This document shows positions 43,417-51,210 of a stretch of DNA of 64,000 nucleotides, piece by piece (position 1 is the stretch's first letter; the number at the start of each line of letters is the position of its first letter). The translations under genes were made by a program, and so were the position numbers. Below the pieces are notes generated by a model. That model made no database searches and was not told the origin of the DNA. It was given only the letters and a program-made list of their open reading frames with translations. Source of the stretch: an uncultured Clostridia bacterium (lineage in GTDB: Bacteria > Bacillota > Clostridia > Christensenellales > Borkfalkiaceae); assembly GCA_944363395.1 (NCBI GenBank), contig CALVUC010000001.1, positions 32,745 to 96,744 on the forward strand, given 5' to 3'.

Positions 43417-44056
43417 AAAGGAAATTGCTCTTTGTATGCATCCGACGGCTTTTATCTTTCTCTTTTTTGCCGTGCTTGTTTTCGTACCGAATTATCCGTA
43501 TGAAGTCATTTTCTTTTTCTCCTGCCTCTCGGTATTTTTCTGCTGTATGATGACAAGAGAAAACGGCGATATTGCATTTTCCTGCGCATTACCCGTCAAA
43601 AAGGAGTATATCCCACTTGCAAAGATGCTTGTGGTATTCGGGCTGCAAGGTATCATTTTGTTGCTTGTCGGGATCATAGGCGCAGTCAAAGGCGCTGTTT
43701 TGCCTGCGGAACAGTATGTCAATCAAGCGGGTATCTCGGCAAATCTTGCTTTGGTCGGCAATGGTGCGGTATTGCTCGGCGTGTTCAACCTGATCTTCTT
43801 TCCGCGTTATTTCAAATCTCCTGATAAGATAGGCGTCCCGTTCGTGATCGGCGCGGTCGCAGTGTTCTTGCTGATTAGCATTTTCATTGTTTTACGTTGG
43901 ACAACGCCGTTGTATTCCGTTGCGCTGAACGGGCTGAATTCAGAAAATATTGGCGCGAAAGCAGCCGCTTTGACCATGGGGATAGTAATTTATATTATCC
44001 TGTCTGCAATAAGCTGCAAATTATCCATGCGGCACTTTCAGAGGATTGACGTTTGA
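43400..44056 (+). CDS. ABC-2 type membrane permease
   Basis: 218 residues with about six membrane helices, starting LNLIKKEIALCMHPTAFIFLFFAVLVFVPNYPYEVIFFFSCLSVFFCCMMTRENGDIAFSCALPVKK, the usual start of ABC-2 permeases of the YtrC/ABC-2_memb type. GTG 43400 with GAGGAGGG upstream overlaps the ATPase 3' end by 17 bp. Closes the cargo operon ahead of a terminator. Confidence 0.85.
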   Translation: MLNLIKKEIALCMHPTAFIFLFFAVLVFVPNYPYEVIFFFSCLSVFFCCMMTRENGDIAFSCALPVKKEYIPLAKMLVVFGLQGIILLLVGIIGAVKGAVLPAEQYVNQAGISANLALVGNGAVLLGVFNLIFFPRYFKSPDKIGVPFVIGAVAVFLLISIFIVLRWTTPLYSVALNGLNSENIGAKAAALTMGIVIYIILSAISCKLSMRHFQRIDV

Positions 44057-44070
44057 GGGTGTGTTCATGA

Positions 44071-44105
44071 GAAAAGCCATCGGACATTGTTTTCGATGGC
44101 TTTCC
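44071..44105 (+). terminator. Intrinsic terminator of cargo operon
   Basis: GAAAAGCCATCG (44071-44082) pairs with CGATGGCTTTCC (44094-44105), an 11-nt loop containing TTTT. Confidence 0.75.
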
Positions 44106-44149
44106 TCGTACATTGAATCGGCTACTTTGATTGTAATTTAGATTTGTTG

Positions 44150-44160
44150 TGTCCATTTGA
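44150..44160 (-). repeat. Right terminal inverted repeat
   Basis: TGTCCATTTGA, the inverse of 38188-38198. Confidence 0.75.
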
Positions 44161-44170
44161 ACGCTTAAAC

Positions 44171-44175
44171 CCTTC
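44171..44175. repeat. Right CCTTC crossover repeat
   Basis: Partner of 38176-38180. Confidence 0.75.
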
Positions 44176-44538
44176 CAACAGGCTCTCTAAAATGATGCCT
44201 TCGGGACTATCGGGAATGTTTTCCATCGCTGATACGAGCTTGACGCCGTTTTCCTTGAGCGTGTGTTTATGGATCGTCGACTCATATTTATCACGCGAAA
44301 ATCTGTCAAGTTTGTAAACAAGCACCATGTCCCATTGATGTTTGGAGCTGTCCTTGATCATGCGTTGAAAGTCGGGACGCAGGTCGTTGGTGCCCGTCAT
44401 GGCACGGTCGATATATGTTCCGACGATCAGGATGTTGTTCGCCTTGGCATATTGCTGGCAAACGCGGAGCTGACCTTCAATGGATTGCTCCGTCTGCGTA
44501 TCGCTGCTGTACCTCGCATAGATGACTGCTTTGTTCAT
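44171..44538 (-). pseudogene. Large serine recombinase of outer element, N-terminal fragment
   Basis: About 122 codons of a resolvase catalytic domain: NKAVIYARYSSDTQTEQSIEGQLRVCQQYAKANNI (nucleophile Ser in RYSSD), YIDRAMTGTNDLRPDFQRMI, VYKLDRFSRDKYES, ending ILESLLEG. Beyond this the frame enters the inner transposon and stops at 44122 after non-homologous residues. Start ATG 44538 with CGGAGG. The rest of the gene is 37020-38180. As it stands a lone catalytic domain would be made, unable to bind att DNA. Confidence 0.9.
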
Positions 44539-44783
44539 TTTGACCTCCGACGGAAAATGTTTTTTCGGGAGAACAAACATCCGGAAAGACCGAAGCAGTC
44601 AAGGAAAGAGAAAAAATCATTGCATGAGTGTCTGTCAAATGACAGGTTTCAGCGATCATTTTTTCCCTTGACGGCGAAGGGCTTTTCGGATACACTCCCC
44701 GAAAGAAAAACTTTGCGGAGATGATAGCTTCAAAAGGTGCAGAAAACCTTCTCCTTTTCAATAATTTTTTCAGCAAAAAAGAA

Positions 44784-44820
44784 AAAGGTGCAGAAAATCT
44801 GCACCTTTTTGTACTATATT
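44784..44820 (+). promoter_or_regulatory. Dyad at -35 plus -10 box of outer-element small gene
   Basis: AAAGGTGCAG-N5-CTGCACCTTT (44784-44808) followed 7 nt later by TATATT (44815-44820). The same arrangement occurs at 59705-59740. A partial copy (AAGGTGCAGAAAACCTT) is at 44735. Followed by T5, so it could also act as a terminator for incoming transcription. Confidence 0.65.
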
Positions 44821-44847
44821 ACGGAAAAATGATCGGGAGGGGACACG

Positions 44848-45012
44848 ATGGACAAAGAAGAACGAGAAGTCATTACAAACGGAAAGCCTGCTTTGGAACG
44901 GCTCTCCAAAGAAGACGCCGATTTATTTTACTCCGTGCTTTTGTCGCAGGTTCAAAATTGTTATCTTGACAAACAACCCAAAGAGGAAAATATAAGGATC
45001 ATGCTGCCTTGA
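44848..45012 (+). CDS. Small acidic protein of outer element (54 aa)
   Basis: Read by hand: starts MDKEEREVITNGKPALERLSK, continues EDADLFYSVLLSQVQNCYLD, ends PKEENIRIMLP. Good Shine-Dalgarno (GGGAGGGG) and a dedicated promoter with the dyad above. No recognised family; its length and position suggest a regulator or small element protein. Convergent with the ArsR-type gene. Confidence 0.55.
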   Translation: MDKEEREVITNGKPALERLSKEDADLFYSVLLSQVQNCYLDKQPKEENIRIMLP

Positions 45013-45051
45013 TAAACTGTCGTATGGAAAAAAGAGTTTCCACGATAGTCT

Positions 45052-45996
45052 TTATACAAGTTCGCCGCGGGGCTTGTTGTCCTGCGTGTAGACAAGGCGG
45101 AGCTTGATCCCCTGGTCGTAATCGCCGAAACCCTTCCCGAACAGCGTGATCCCGCCGTTTTCTTCCAAGCCTTTTTCTTTCCTGCAATCGAGGGTGAACA
45201 CGATGTCCTCGTGTCGTTCGAGATGCAGATCGTCGAGCGTCGTGTCACCCGTGCGCATTCCGTCGAGGAAAGTTCCTTCCTGGTTGATGGTCAGAATTTT
45301 GATGCGTCCGTATTGCCCGAAGTTGGTGAACCACCAATCGGGCGTGTAGCGACCCCTGCGTTCAAAGAATTCACCCGGGCAGTGATAGACGCCCGCGGGA
45401 ATGCCGTTGAGATAGAAGGAGATGTCCGACGGATAATTTTCAACGGCGCCAGGTGCTTCGCCCGCGATCTCAAAGGAGAGCTGCAATTCCTTTGCGTGCT
45501 GATAGGTGAGCAGGCGGTTGGGGAAGCGGTAGGTGAGCCGTCCGTCCGTGAACCACAAAACGCACGCGGTGAACCGTTCGGGGTAGGAGAACGCCTGCGG
45601 ATTGTCGAGTTCGCCCGTCAGCTGCGTCATGTTGGCAAGCCCGCAGGTGGGGTTGACGGAGTATTCGGTGTATTGTCCGACGTTGAGTTCCGCCTCATAG
45701 AAGCTCTCGCTGCTCATCTTGTCGACGAGTTCGATGAGAAGTTTGTCCTCGGTGAGGGAGCAAAGTTTCTGCGTTCCGCGCGCCATGGAGGCGAGCCGCA
45801 CGCGGATGAGCCCGCAGTCGGACAGCTTCTGAATGTGCATGGTGAGGGCGCTGTTCGTAAGATTCAGGCTCTTTGCAAGTTCGTTGATGTTCATCTCATC
45901 GCCGTTATGCAGAAGTTCCACGATGCGCAGACGCACGGGAGAAGCAAGCGCCTCGAACAGTTTCAATTTGTCTTGAAGATTGGTGATATAGATCAT
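45052..45996 (-). CDS. ArsR-type winged-helix regulator with large C-terminal sensor domain
   Basis: 314 residues. N-terminal ArsR helix-turn-helix (KLFEALASPVRLRIVELLHNGDEMNINELAKSLNLTNSALTMHIQKLSDCGLIRVR, 12-68), no metal-binding Cys motif; then a domain of about 220 residues, beta-rich and aromatic (YPERFTACVLWFTDGRLTYRFPNRLL; SFYLNGIPAGVYHCPGEFFERRGRYTPDWWFTNFGQYGRIKIL), that reads like a jelly-roll ligand-binding module. Classical ArsR proteins are about 100 residues, so this is a one-component sugar sensor candidate. Divergent from the GH51 operon with 249 bp between starts. Confidence 0.8.
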   Translation of the reverse strand: MIYITNLQDKLKLFEALASPVRLRIVELLHNGDEMNINELAKSLNLTNSALTMHIQKLSDCGLIRVRLASMARGTQKLCSLTEDKLLIELVDKMSSESFYEAELNVGQYTEYSVNPTCGLANMTQLTGELDNPQAFSYPERFTACVLWFTDGRLTYRFPNRLLTYQHAKELQLSFEIAGEAPGAVENYPSDISFYLNGIPAGVYHCPGEFFERRGRYTPDWWFTNFGQYGRIKILTINQEGTFLDGMRTGDTTLDDLHLERHEDIVFTLDCRKEKGLEENGGITLFGKGFGDYDQGIKLRLVYTQDNKPRGELV

Positions 45997-46152
45997 GATA
46001 CAGTACAGAAATGGATGTTTTCCTCTATTCTATCAATCTTTCTATCGATTTGTCAAGTATTTTCTTGAATATAGATTTTATTCCCCGTTTCACTTTGAGA
46101 CGAGGCAATTTGTGATTGGCAAAAATTTTTTGTGAAAAAATCAGAAAAGCAC

Positions 46153-46181
46153 TTGACAGGGGGGGGGTATGGTGATATAAT
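46153..46181 (+). promoter_or_regulatory. Promoter with nine-G spacer tract (arabinoside locus)
   Basis: TTGACA (46153-46158), immediately nine G (46159-46167), TATAAT (46176-46181), spacer 17 bp. Upstream TTTTTTGTGAAAAA and downstream AAAGATT-TATGTTGAATAA resemble the sequences around the promoter at 23166. Confidence 0.82.
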
Positions 46182-46245
46182 TGCATTGACCGTTAAAGAT
46201 TTATGTTGAATAATCAATGGAATTTTTGAAATACATGGGAGTCTT

Positions 46246-47754
46246 ATGAAGAACACAGTCATTATCAACAAGGAATTTGTGCTGGGCGCCATTGAAAAGG
46301 ATGTCTGGGGCAGCTTCATCGAGCACATGGGAAGGGCGGTCTATGACGGCATTTACGAGCCTGCTCATCCGCTTGCCGATGAGCAGGGGTTCCGCAAAGA
46401 CGTCATGGACGCCGTGCGCGCACTGCACGTTCCCAAGGTCCGTTATCCCGGCGGAAATTTCCTTTCGGGGTATGATTGGAGGGACGGCATCGGCAAAGAC
46501 CGCCCCGTGCGGCTCGATCTTGCATGGGGGCAGCTTGAAACCAACGAGGTCGGGCTCCATGAGTTCTGCGGCTGGGCGGAAAAGGTGGGCGCCGAAGTCA
46601 TGATGAGCGTCAACATGGGCACGGGAACGCCCAAGGACGCCGCGCAGCTCGTGGAATACTGCAATCATGAGAAGGGGACGGCGATCTCCGATCTGCGCCG
46701 CAGGAACGGCAGGGAAAAGCCTTTCGGCATCAAGACGTGGTGCATCGGCAACGAGATGGACGGCGACTGGCAAATATGCGCGCTCACGGCGGAGGAGTAC
46801 GGCAGAAAGGCAGCGGAGACGGCAAAGATGATGCGCTGGGTGGATAAGGACATCGAGCTCGTCGTGTGCGGTTCCTCCACGCCCGATCAGAAGACGTACC
46901 CCGCATGGGACAGGATCGTCTTACAGCATACATACGACTATGTGGACTATCTCTCCATGCACCGCTATTATACCTATCCGGACGACACGCAGAACGTGGG
47001 GGATTTTTTGAGTTCGCATACCGATTTTGACGCGTTCATCAAGACGGTCGCGGCGACGGCGGACTATGTGAAGGGATATAAACGCAGCAAGAAGCGCATG
47101 AAGATCTCGGTGGACGAATGGAACGTCTGGCACACCAAGCCCGCGCCCAACCGCGTCGATGTCCACAACGACTGTGACGAGGCGCGCTGGACGGTCGGAG
47201 CGCGCAGGTTGGAAAATATCTACGACCTCGCCGACGCGCTGACGATGGCGGGCATGGCGTGCACGCTGATCAACAACGCAGACCGCGTGAAGATGGGGTG
47301 TCTTGCCCAGCTCGTCAACGTGATCGCGCCCATCTTCACCGAAGTGGGCGGGGGAATGTCCAAACAGACGATCTATTATCCCTATGCCATGGCGATCGCG
47401 CATGCGAAGGGCGTTGCGCTGCGCACCGTCGTGTGCGGGGAGAAGATGGAGAGCTGCTACGGCGACAGCGAGAAGGTCTACACCGCCTGCGCCTATGAGG
47501 ACGGGACGTATGCGCTTTTTGCGATCAATAAGACGGCGGAAGAACAGATCTGCGACCTCGACTTCCAGGTCACGCCCGTCCGCATGACGGAGCGCACGCA
47601 GCTGACGGGAAAGCTGCATGACTACAACTGTCTGGAAGCGCCGGAGAGGATCGTGCCGCAGAAGGTCGCGGCAGAGGGGAAGGCGGAGCGTCTGCACACG
47701 GTGCGGCTGCCCGCATACAGCTTTACGCTCCTCTGTTTTGCAGAGGAGAAATAA
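46246..47754 (+). CDS. abfA: Alpha-N-arabinofuranosidase (GH51)
   Basis: 502 residues. GH51 landmarks: WGSFIEHMGRAVYDGIYEP near the N-terminus, RYPGGNFLSGYDWRDGIG, acid/base Glu170 in WCIGNEMDG, LSMHRYY, nucleophile Glu291 in ISVDEWNVWH, and the C-terminal beta domain ending LPAYSFTLLCF. No signal peptide; it cleaves arabinofuranosyl residues from imported oligosaccharides. First gene of the operon behind the poly-G promoter, weak Shine-Dalgarno GGGAG. Confidence 0.95.
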   Translation: MKNTVIINKEFVLGAIEKDVWGSFIEHMGRAVYDGIYEPAHPLADEQGFRKDVMDAVRALHVPKVRYPGGNFLSGYDWRDGIGKDRPVRLDLAWGQLETNEVGLHEFCGWAEKVGAEVMMSVNMGTGTPKDAAQLVEYCNHEKGTAISDLRRRNGREKPFGIKTWCIGNEMDGDWQICALTAEEYGRKAAETAKMMRWVDKDIELVVCGSSTPDQKTYPAWDRIVLQHTYDYVDYLSMHRYYTYPDDTQNVGDFLSSHTDFDAFIKTVAATADYVKGYKRSKKRMKISVDEWNVWHTKPAPNRVDVHNDCDEARWTVGARRLENIYDLADALTMAGMACTLINNADRVKMGCLAQLVNVIAPIFTEVGGGMSKQTIYYPYAMAIAHAKGVALRTVVCGEKMESCYGDSEKVYTACAYEDGTYALFAINKTAEEQICDLDFQVTPVRMTERTQLTGKLHDYNCLEAPERIVPQKVAAEGKAERLHTVRLPAYSFTLLCFAEEK

Positions 47755-47810
47755 GGAAGAGGAAATATGCCCGCATCTTGGCGGACACGAAAAATAAGGA
47801 GGAACAGATC

Positions 47811-49262
47811 ATGAAAAAGGGATGGAAATTGCTTTGCAGCGCTACGCTTGCGACGATCATGTCGGTCGGCGCGCTTGCCGCAGGCTGCGCGGGGAACATT
47901 GATGACGATACGGGCGGAATAGAAGTGTCGCAAGATCAGATCGACATCATCCAGGCGAAATATGACGCACAGGGTGCGGTCTATGAGTACACGGGCGACC
48001 CCGTTACCCTCACGATGTCCCACTGGGATTCGGACGGCGCGAGCAAGGAGCGCGCGGTGCTCGACGTACTGTTGCAGGGCTTCTACAAGCGTTATCCAAC
48101 GATCAACGTTTCGCTCGACATCATCAGCGACTATGAAACGACGTATTCCAATAACTTTGCCGCAGGGAGAGTACATGACGTATTCCTCGTTTCGGACGGC
48201 GTGTTCACCAACTGGGTGAAAGCAAGTTCGCAGACGATGGTCAACCTCGATCCCTACATTGCGGCGAGCGAACTGCTCGACATGGACGATATGTTCGACT
48301 CCGTCGTCACGCGCTATCAGTATGACGCCGCAACGGGGCTTACGGGGCAGGGCAGCCAGATGACCATGCCGCGCGACATCTCCGCACACGTCATGTACTA
48401 CAACAAGGATATGTTTGAAGAGGCAGGCGTGGAACTTCCGCCCTCGGACAGGATTATGACGATGGACGAGGCGACGGAAATGTGGACGCAGCTCACGCGC
48501 GATCTCGACGGCGACGGCACGCCCGACGTCTACGGCGTGGCGGGTCTGAACATGGAGGGGCTCGTCTGGTCGGCGGGCGGCGACTTCGTCAACGATGAAC
48601 GCACGGGTTTCCCCACCGAACAGTCCGATCTCGCCGCGCTCGAAAAGGCGTACAAGTATTTGCAGGACGCCTACTATACCTTCAATGACGGAAAGGGAAT
48701 CGCGCCCGACGCGTCGATGAACATGACGGGCGACGCGACGACGCTGTTTGCGCAGGAGATGGTCGCCACCGTCATCGCGGGCAGCTGGGAACTTGCGACC
48801 ATTCAGGGCAACTCCTTCGATTGGGACATCGCCTACGTTCCCGCCTTTGAGGCGGCGCCCACCAAGAATGCATGGTCAGGGTCCGTTTCCTATGCGATCT
48901 ACAGCGGGATCGCGCCCGAAAAGCTGGAGGCGGCATGGAAGCTGGTCGAATATATCGGTTCGCCCGAGGGACAGGAGATCTTGTCGGCGACGGGCTTCCA
49001 ATTCCCGATCTATGAGTCGATCGCGTCCAGCGAGGAATATCTTGCGACATACGAGAACAGCAAGCCATCCAATTATGAGGTATTTTTGAAGTCGGCGGCG
49101 GAACAGCCCGCAGGCACCTGGATGTACAACCAGAGCAACCAGTGGAAGGAACTGTCCTATGACACGCTCACTGCGAATTTGCTCGACAGTGATCAGGGCG
49201 CGCGCTGGACGGTATCGCACTTCCTCGACGAGTGCAGGAAAGTGGTCGACCAGTACATTTGA
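47811..49262 (+). CDS. ABC sugar-binding lipoprotein (family 1 solute-binding)
   Basis: 483 residues. Lipobox LAAGC (Cys26). Binding-protein signatures: TLTMSHWDSDGASKERAVLDVLLQGFYKRYPTINVS, YYNKDMFEEAGVELPPS, MTMDEATEMWTQLTRDLDGDGTPDVYG, AAWKLVEYIGSPEGQEIL. Delivers a sugar, presumably an arabino-oligosaccharide given the neighbours, to the two permeases that follow. Start ATG 47811 behind AAGGAGG. No ATPase gene is in the cluster; a shared MsmK-type ATPase elsewhere is expected. Confidence 0.93.
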   Translation: MKKGWKLLCSATLATIMSVGALAAGCAGNIDDDTGGIEVSQDQIDIIQAKYDAQGAVYEYTGDPVTLTMSHWDSDGASKERAVLDVLLQGFYKRYPTINVSLDIISDYETTYSNNFAAGRVHDVFLVSDGVFTNWVKASSQTMVNLDPYIAASELLDMDDMFDSVVTRYQYDAATGLTGQGSQMTMPRDISAHVMYYNKDMFEEAGVELPPSDRIMTMDEATEMWTQLTRDLDGDGTPDVYGVAGLNMEGLVWSAGGDFVNDERTGFPTEQSDLAALEKAYKYLQDAYYTFNDGKGIAPDASMNMTGDATTLFAQEMVATVIAGSWELATIQGNSFDWDIAYVPAFEAAPTKNAWSGSVSYAIYSGIAPEKLEAAWKLVEYIGSPEGQEILSATGFQFPIYESIASSEEYLATYENSKPSNYEVFLKSAAEQPAGTWMYNQSNQWKELSYDTLTANLLDSDQGARWTVSHFLDECRKVVDQYI

Positions 49263-49279
49263 CGCATGGAGGAACATTC

Positions 49280-50248
49280 ATGCAGACGACCGAAACTTTG
49301 CAGGCACAGGCAGGGCAGGAGAGCGTTCTTGCCCTTGCCCCGCGCCGTCATCATAAAATGAACAGGCGCAAGCGCAACGAGTATATCATGGGCTGGGTGT
49401 TCATTGCCCCGCTCACGATCGGGTTCTTGCTCTTTACCGCCGTGCCGCTCGTGCTTGCCATCTATTATTCCTTTACTTCCTACGACCTCTTTTCGCCCCC
49501 GCAGTGGATCGGGCTTGCAAACTTTGCCGAGATCTTCGCGGGCGATACCGATTGGTATATGCGCTCGCTGCTCAATGCGCTCATCTACACGATCGGCGTG
49601 CCGCTGGGCGCGGCGATCTCGCTGGTCATCGCCGCCATGCTGTGCAATATCAGCCGCGGCTCTACCGTGCTGCGCATGATTTTCTATATCCCCACGATCT
49701 GCGGGTCGGTCGCGATCACATTCATCTGGCAATGGATGTTTGCCTCGCACTACGGGATCTTGTGGGAGTTTTTGGAGAGCCTCGGCTTTCAGCTCACCAA
49801 CGCCTTTGGCTTTTTGGATGAAGAACGGTTTATGTCGTCCATGATTTTCATGGGATTATGGGCGGGCGTCGGAGGAAGTCTTCTGCTCTTCTATTCATCG
49901 CTGCAGAATATTTCGCACGATCTCTACGATGCGGCGGCGCTCGACGGCGCGAACGGCTTCCAGAAGTTCTGGCATATCACCATGCCCGGGGTATCGCCCG
50001 TCCTCTTCTATGTGCTTCTGACGGGGATCGTCGGTTCCTTCCAGGCGTTCACGCAGTTCCAAGTCATGACGGGGGACGTGATCAGCGAATATTCCGTCAT
50101 GCCCGTCTGGTGGATCTACCGCTATATCACGGGTGAATGGGGGTACCGCTACGGGCTTGCCTCCGCCATGGGGCTTCTCTTGGGGCTTATTCTCATCGTC
50201 ATCTCGGCGGTACAGTTCATCGCGTCCAAGTATTGGGTCAAGTATTGA
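49280..50248 (+). CDS. ABC sugar permease, MalF/UgpA type
   Basis: 322 residues, six membrane helices starting MGWVFIAPLTIGFLLFTAVPLVLAIYYSF, with the EAA loop ...DLYDAAALDGANGFQKFWHITMPGVSPV. Start ATG 49280 behind GGAGG. Forms the transport pore with the next gene. Confidence 0.94.
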   Translation: MQTTETLQAQAGQESVLALAPRRHHKMNRRKRNEYIMGWVFIAPLTIGFLLFTAVPLVLAIYYSFTSYDLFSPPQWIGLANFAEIFAGDTDWYMRSLLNALIYTIGVPLGAAISLVIAAMLCNISRGSTVLRMIFYIPTICGSVAITFIWQWMFASHYGILWEFLESLGFQLTNAFGFLDEERFMSSMIFMGLWAGVGGSLLLFYSSLQNISHDLYDAAALDGANGFQKFWHITMPGVSPVLFYVLLTGIVGSFQAFTQFQVMTGDVISEYSVMPVWWIYRYITGEWGYRYGLASAMGLLLGLILIVISAVQFIASKYWVKY

Positions 50249-50258
50249 GGAGGGGAAT

Positions 50259-51173
50259 ATGCAAAAAAACATATCCGCTGCGCAGCCCGCGCAGGCGATC
50301 GATAAAAAACAGCACATAAAGCGCATGATCCCCAAGATCGTCTTGTACGTCATCCTCATCTTCTTTGCCGTCTTGTGGCTGATCCCCTTCCTGTTCGCGC
50401 TCTCCACGTCCTTTGCCTACAACAACAATCTCTACAACGGAGAGCCTGTCATCGGGATCTACCACAAGGAGTACAATTGGATGTGGCACCCCATGACGTT
50501 CGTGAACTATCTCGACTTGTTCCGAAAATATAACGTCATCGGAGGCTTTGTCAACAGCATCCTCTACATCATCGCGCCGCTCTTTGTGGGCGTGTTCACG
50601 AGCGCGATGGCGGCATACGGCTTTGCGCGGCTGCGCTTCCCGGGGCGTATCCCCATGTTCTTTACGCTGCTTTCGACCATCCTCCTGCCCGGCGTCATTA
50701 CCATGGTCCCTTCCTATATCATGTATTCGGTGGGGTACGGCTGGTCGAATACGCCGCTCCCGCTCATCATCCCGGGGATGTTCGGGTCGGCAATGACCAT
50801 GTTCCTGATCAGGCAGTATTTCCTGGGCTTTCCGAAGGAATTGGAGGAGGCGGCACAGCTCGACGGCATGGGCTGGTGGGGGATCTTTATCCGGATCGCG
50901 CTCCCGCTCTCCATGCCTGTCCTCATCACGCAGCTCATCCTCTCCTTCAACGGAATGTACAACGACTATTTAGGGCCGCTCCTCTACGTCGGAACGACGC
51001 CCGAACTTCGCACGCTGCAGCTCATCTTGAAGAGCATCCCCACGATCGGCGTCACGCCCTATCCGCTCATGATGGCGGGCGCGATCGTCGCGCTGATCCC
51101 GACGTTCATCCTCTACGGGCTCGCGCAGAAGTTTTTCACCGAAGGCATCGTCCTTACCGGTATCAAAGAATAA
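50259..51173 (+). CDS. ABC sugar permease, MalG/UgpE type
   Basis: 304 residues, six helices (IVLYVILIFFAVLWLIPFLFALSTSF at the start) and the EAA loop ELEEAAQLDGMGWWGIFIRIALPLSMPVL. Start ATG 50259 behind GAGGAGGGG. Ends FTEGIVLTGIKE, the usual terminus of this subfamily. Confidence 0.94.
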   Translation: MQKNISAAQPAQAIDKKQHIKRMIPKIVLYVILIFFAVLWLIPFLFALSTSFAYNNNLYNGEPVIGIYHKEYNWMWHPMTFVNYLDLFRKYNVIGGFVNSILYIIAPLFVGVFTSAMAAYGFARLRFPGRIPMFFTLLSTILLPGVITMVPSYIMYSVGYGWSNTPLPLIIPGMFGSAMTMFLIRQYFLGFPKELEEAAQLDGMGWWGIFIRIALPLSMPVLITQLILSFNGMYNDYLGPLLYVGTTPELRTLQLILKSIPTIGVTPYPLMMAGAIVALIPTFILYGLAQKFFTEGIVLTGIKE

Positions 51174-51210
51174 GTATCAAAGAATAAGATCGAAAGATCG
51201 GGAGGAAAAA

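Larger units (their letters stand above)
38181..44175. mobile_element. 6.0-kb mobilizable transposon (Tn4451-like) inserted in a serine recombinase gene
   Basis: The element comprises, from left, a large serine recombinase, a TnpW-like small ORF, a MobV relaxase, an oriT, and an AbrB-ABC transporter cargo. Its ends carry the inverted repeat TCAAATGGACA (38188-38198) / TGTCCATTTGA (44150-44160), and it is bounded by CCTTC repeats. Excision between these repeats rebuilds the outer recombinase reading frame exactly. It has no replication or conjugation genes, so transfer would depend on a helper element. Lower GC than the chromosome, especially 41.4-42.4 kb. Confidence 0.85.
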
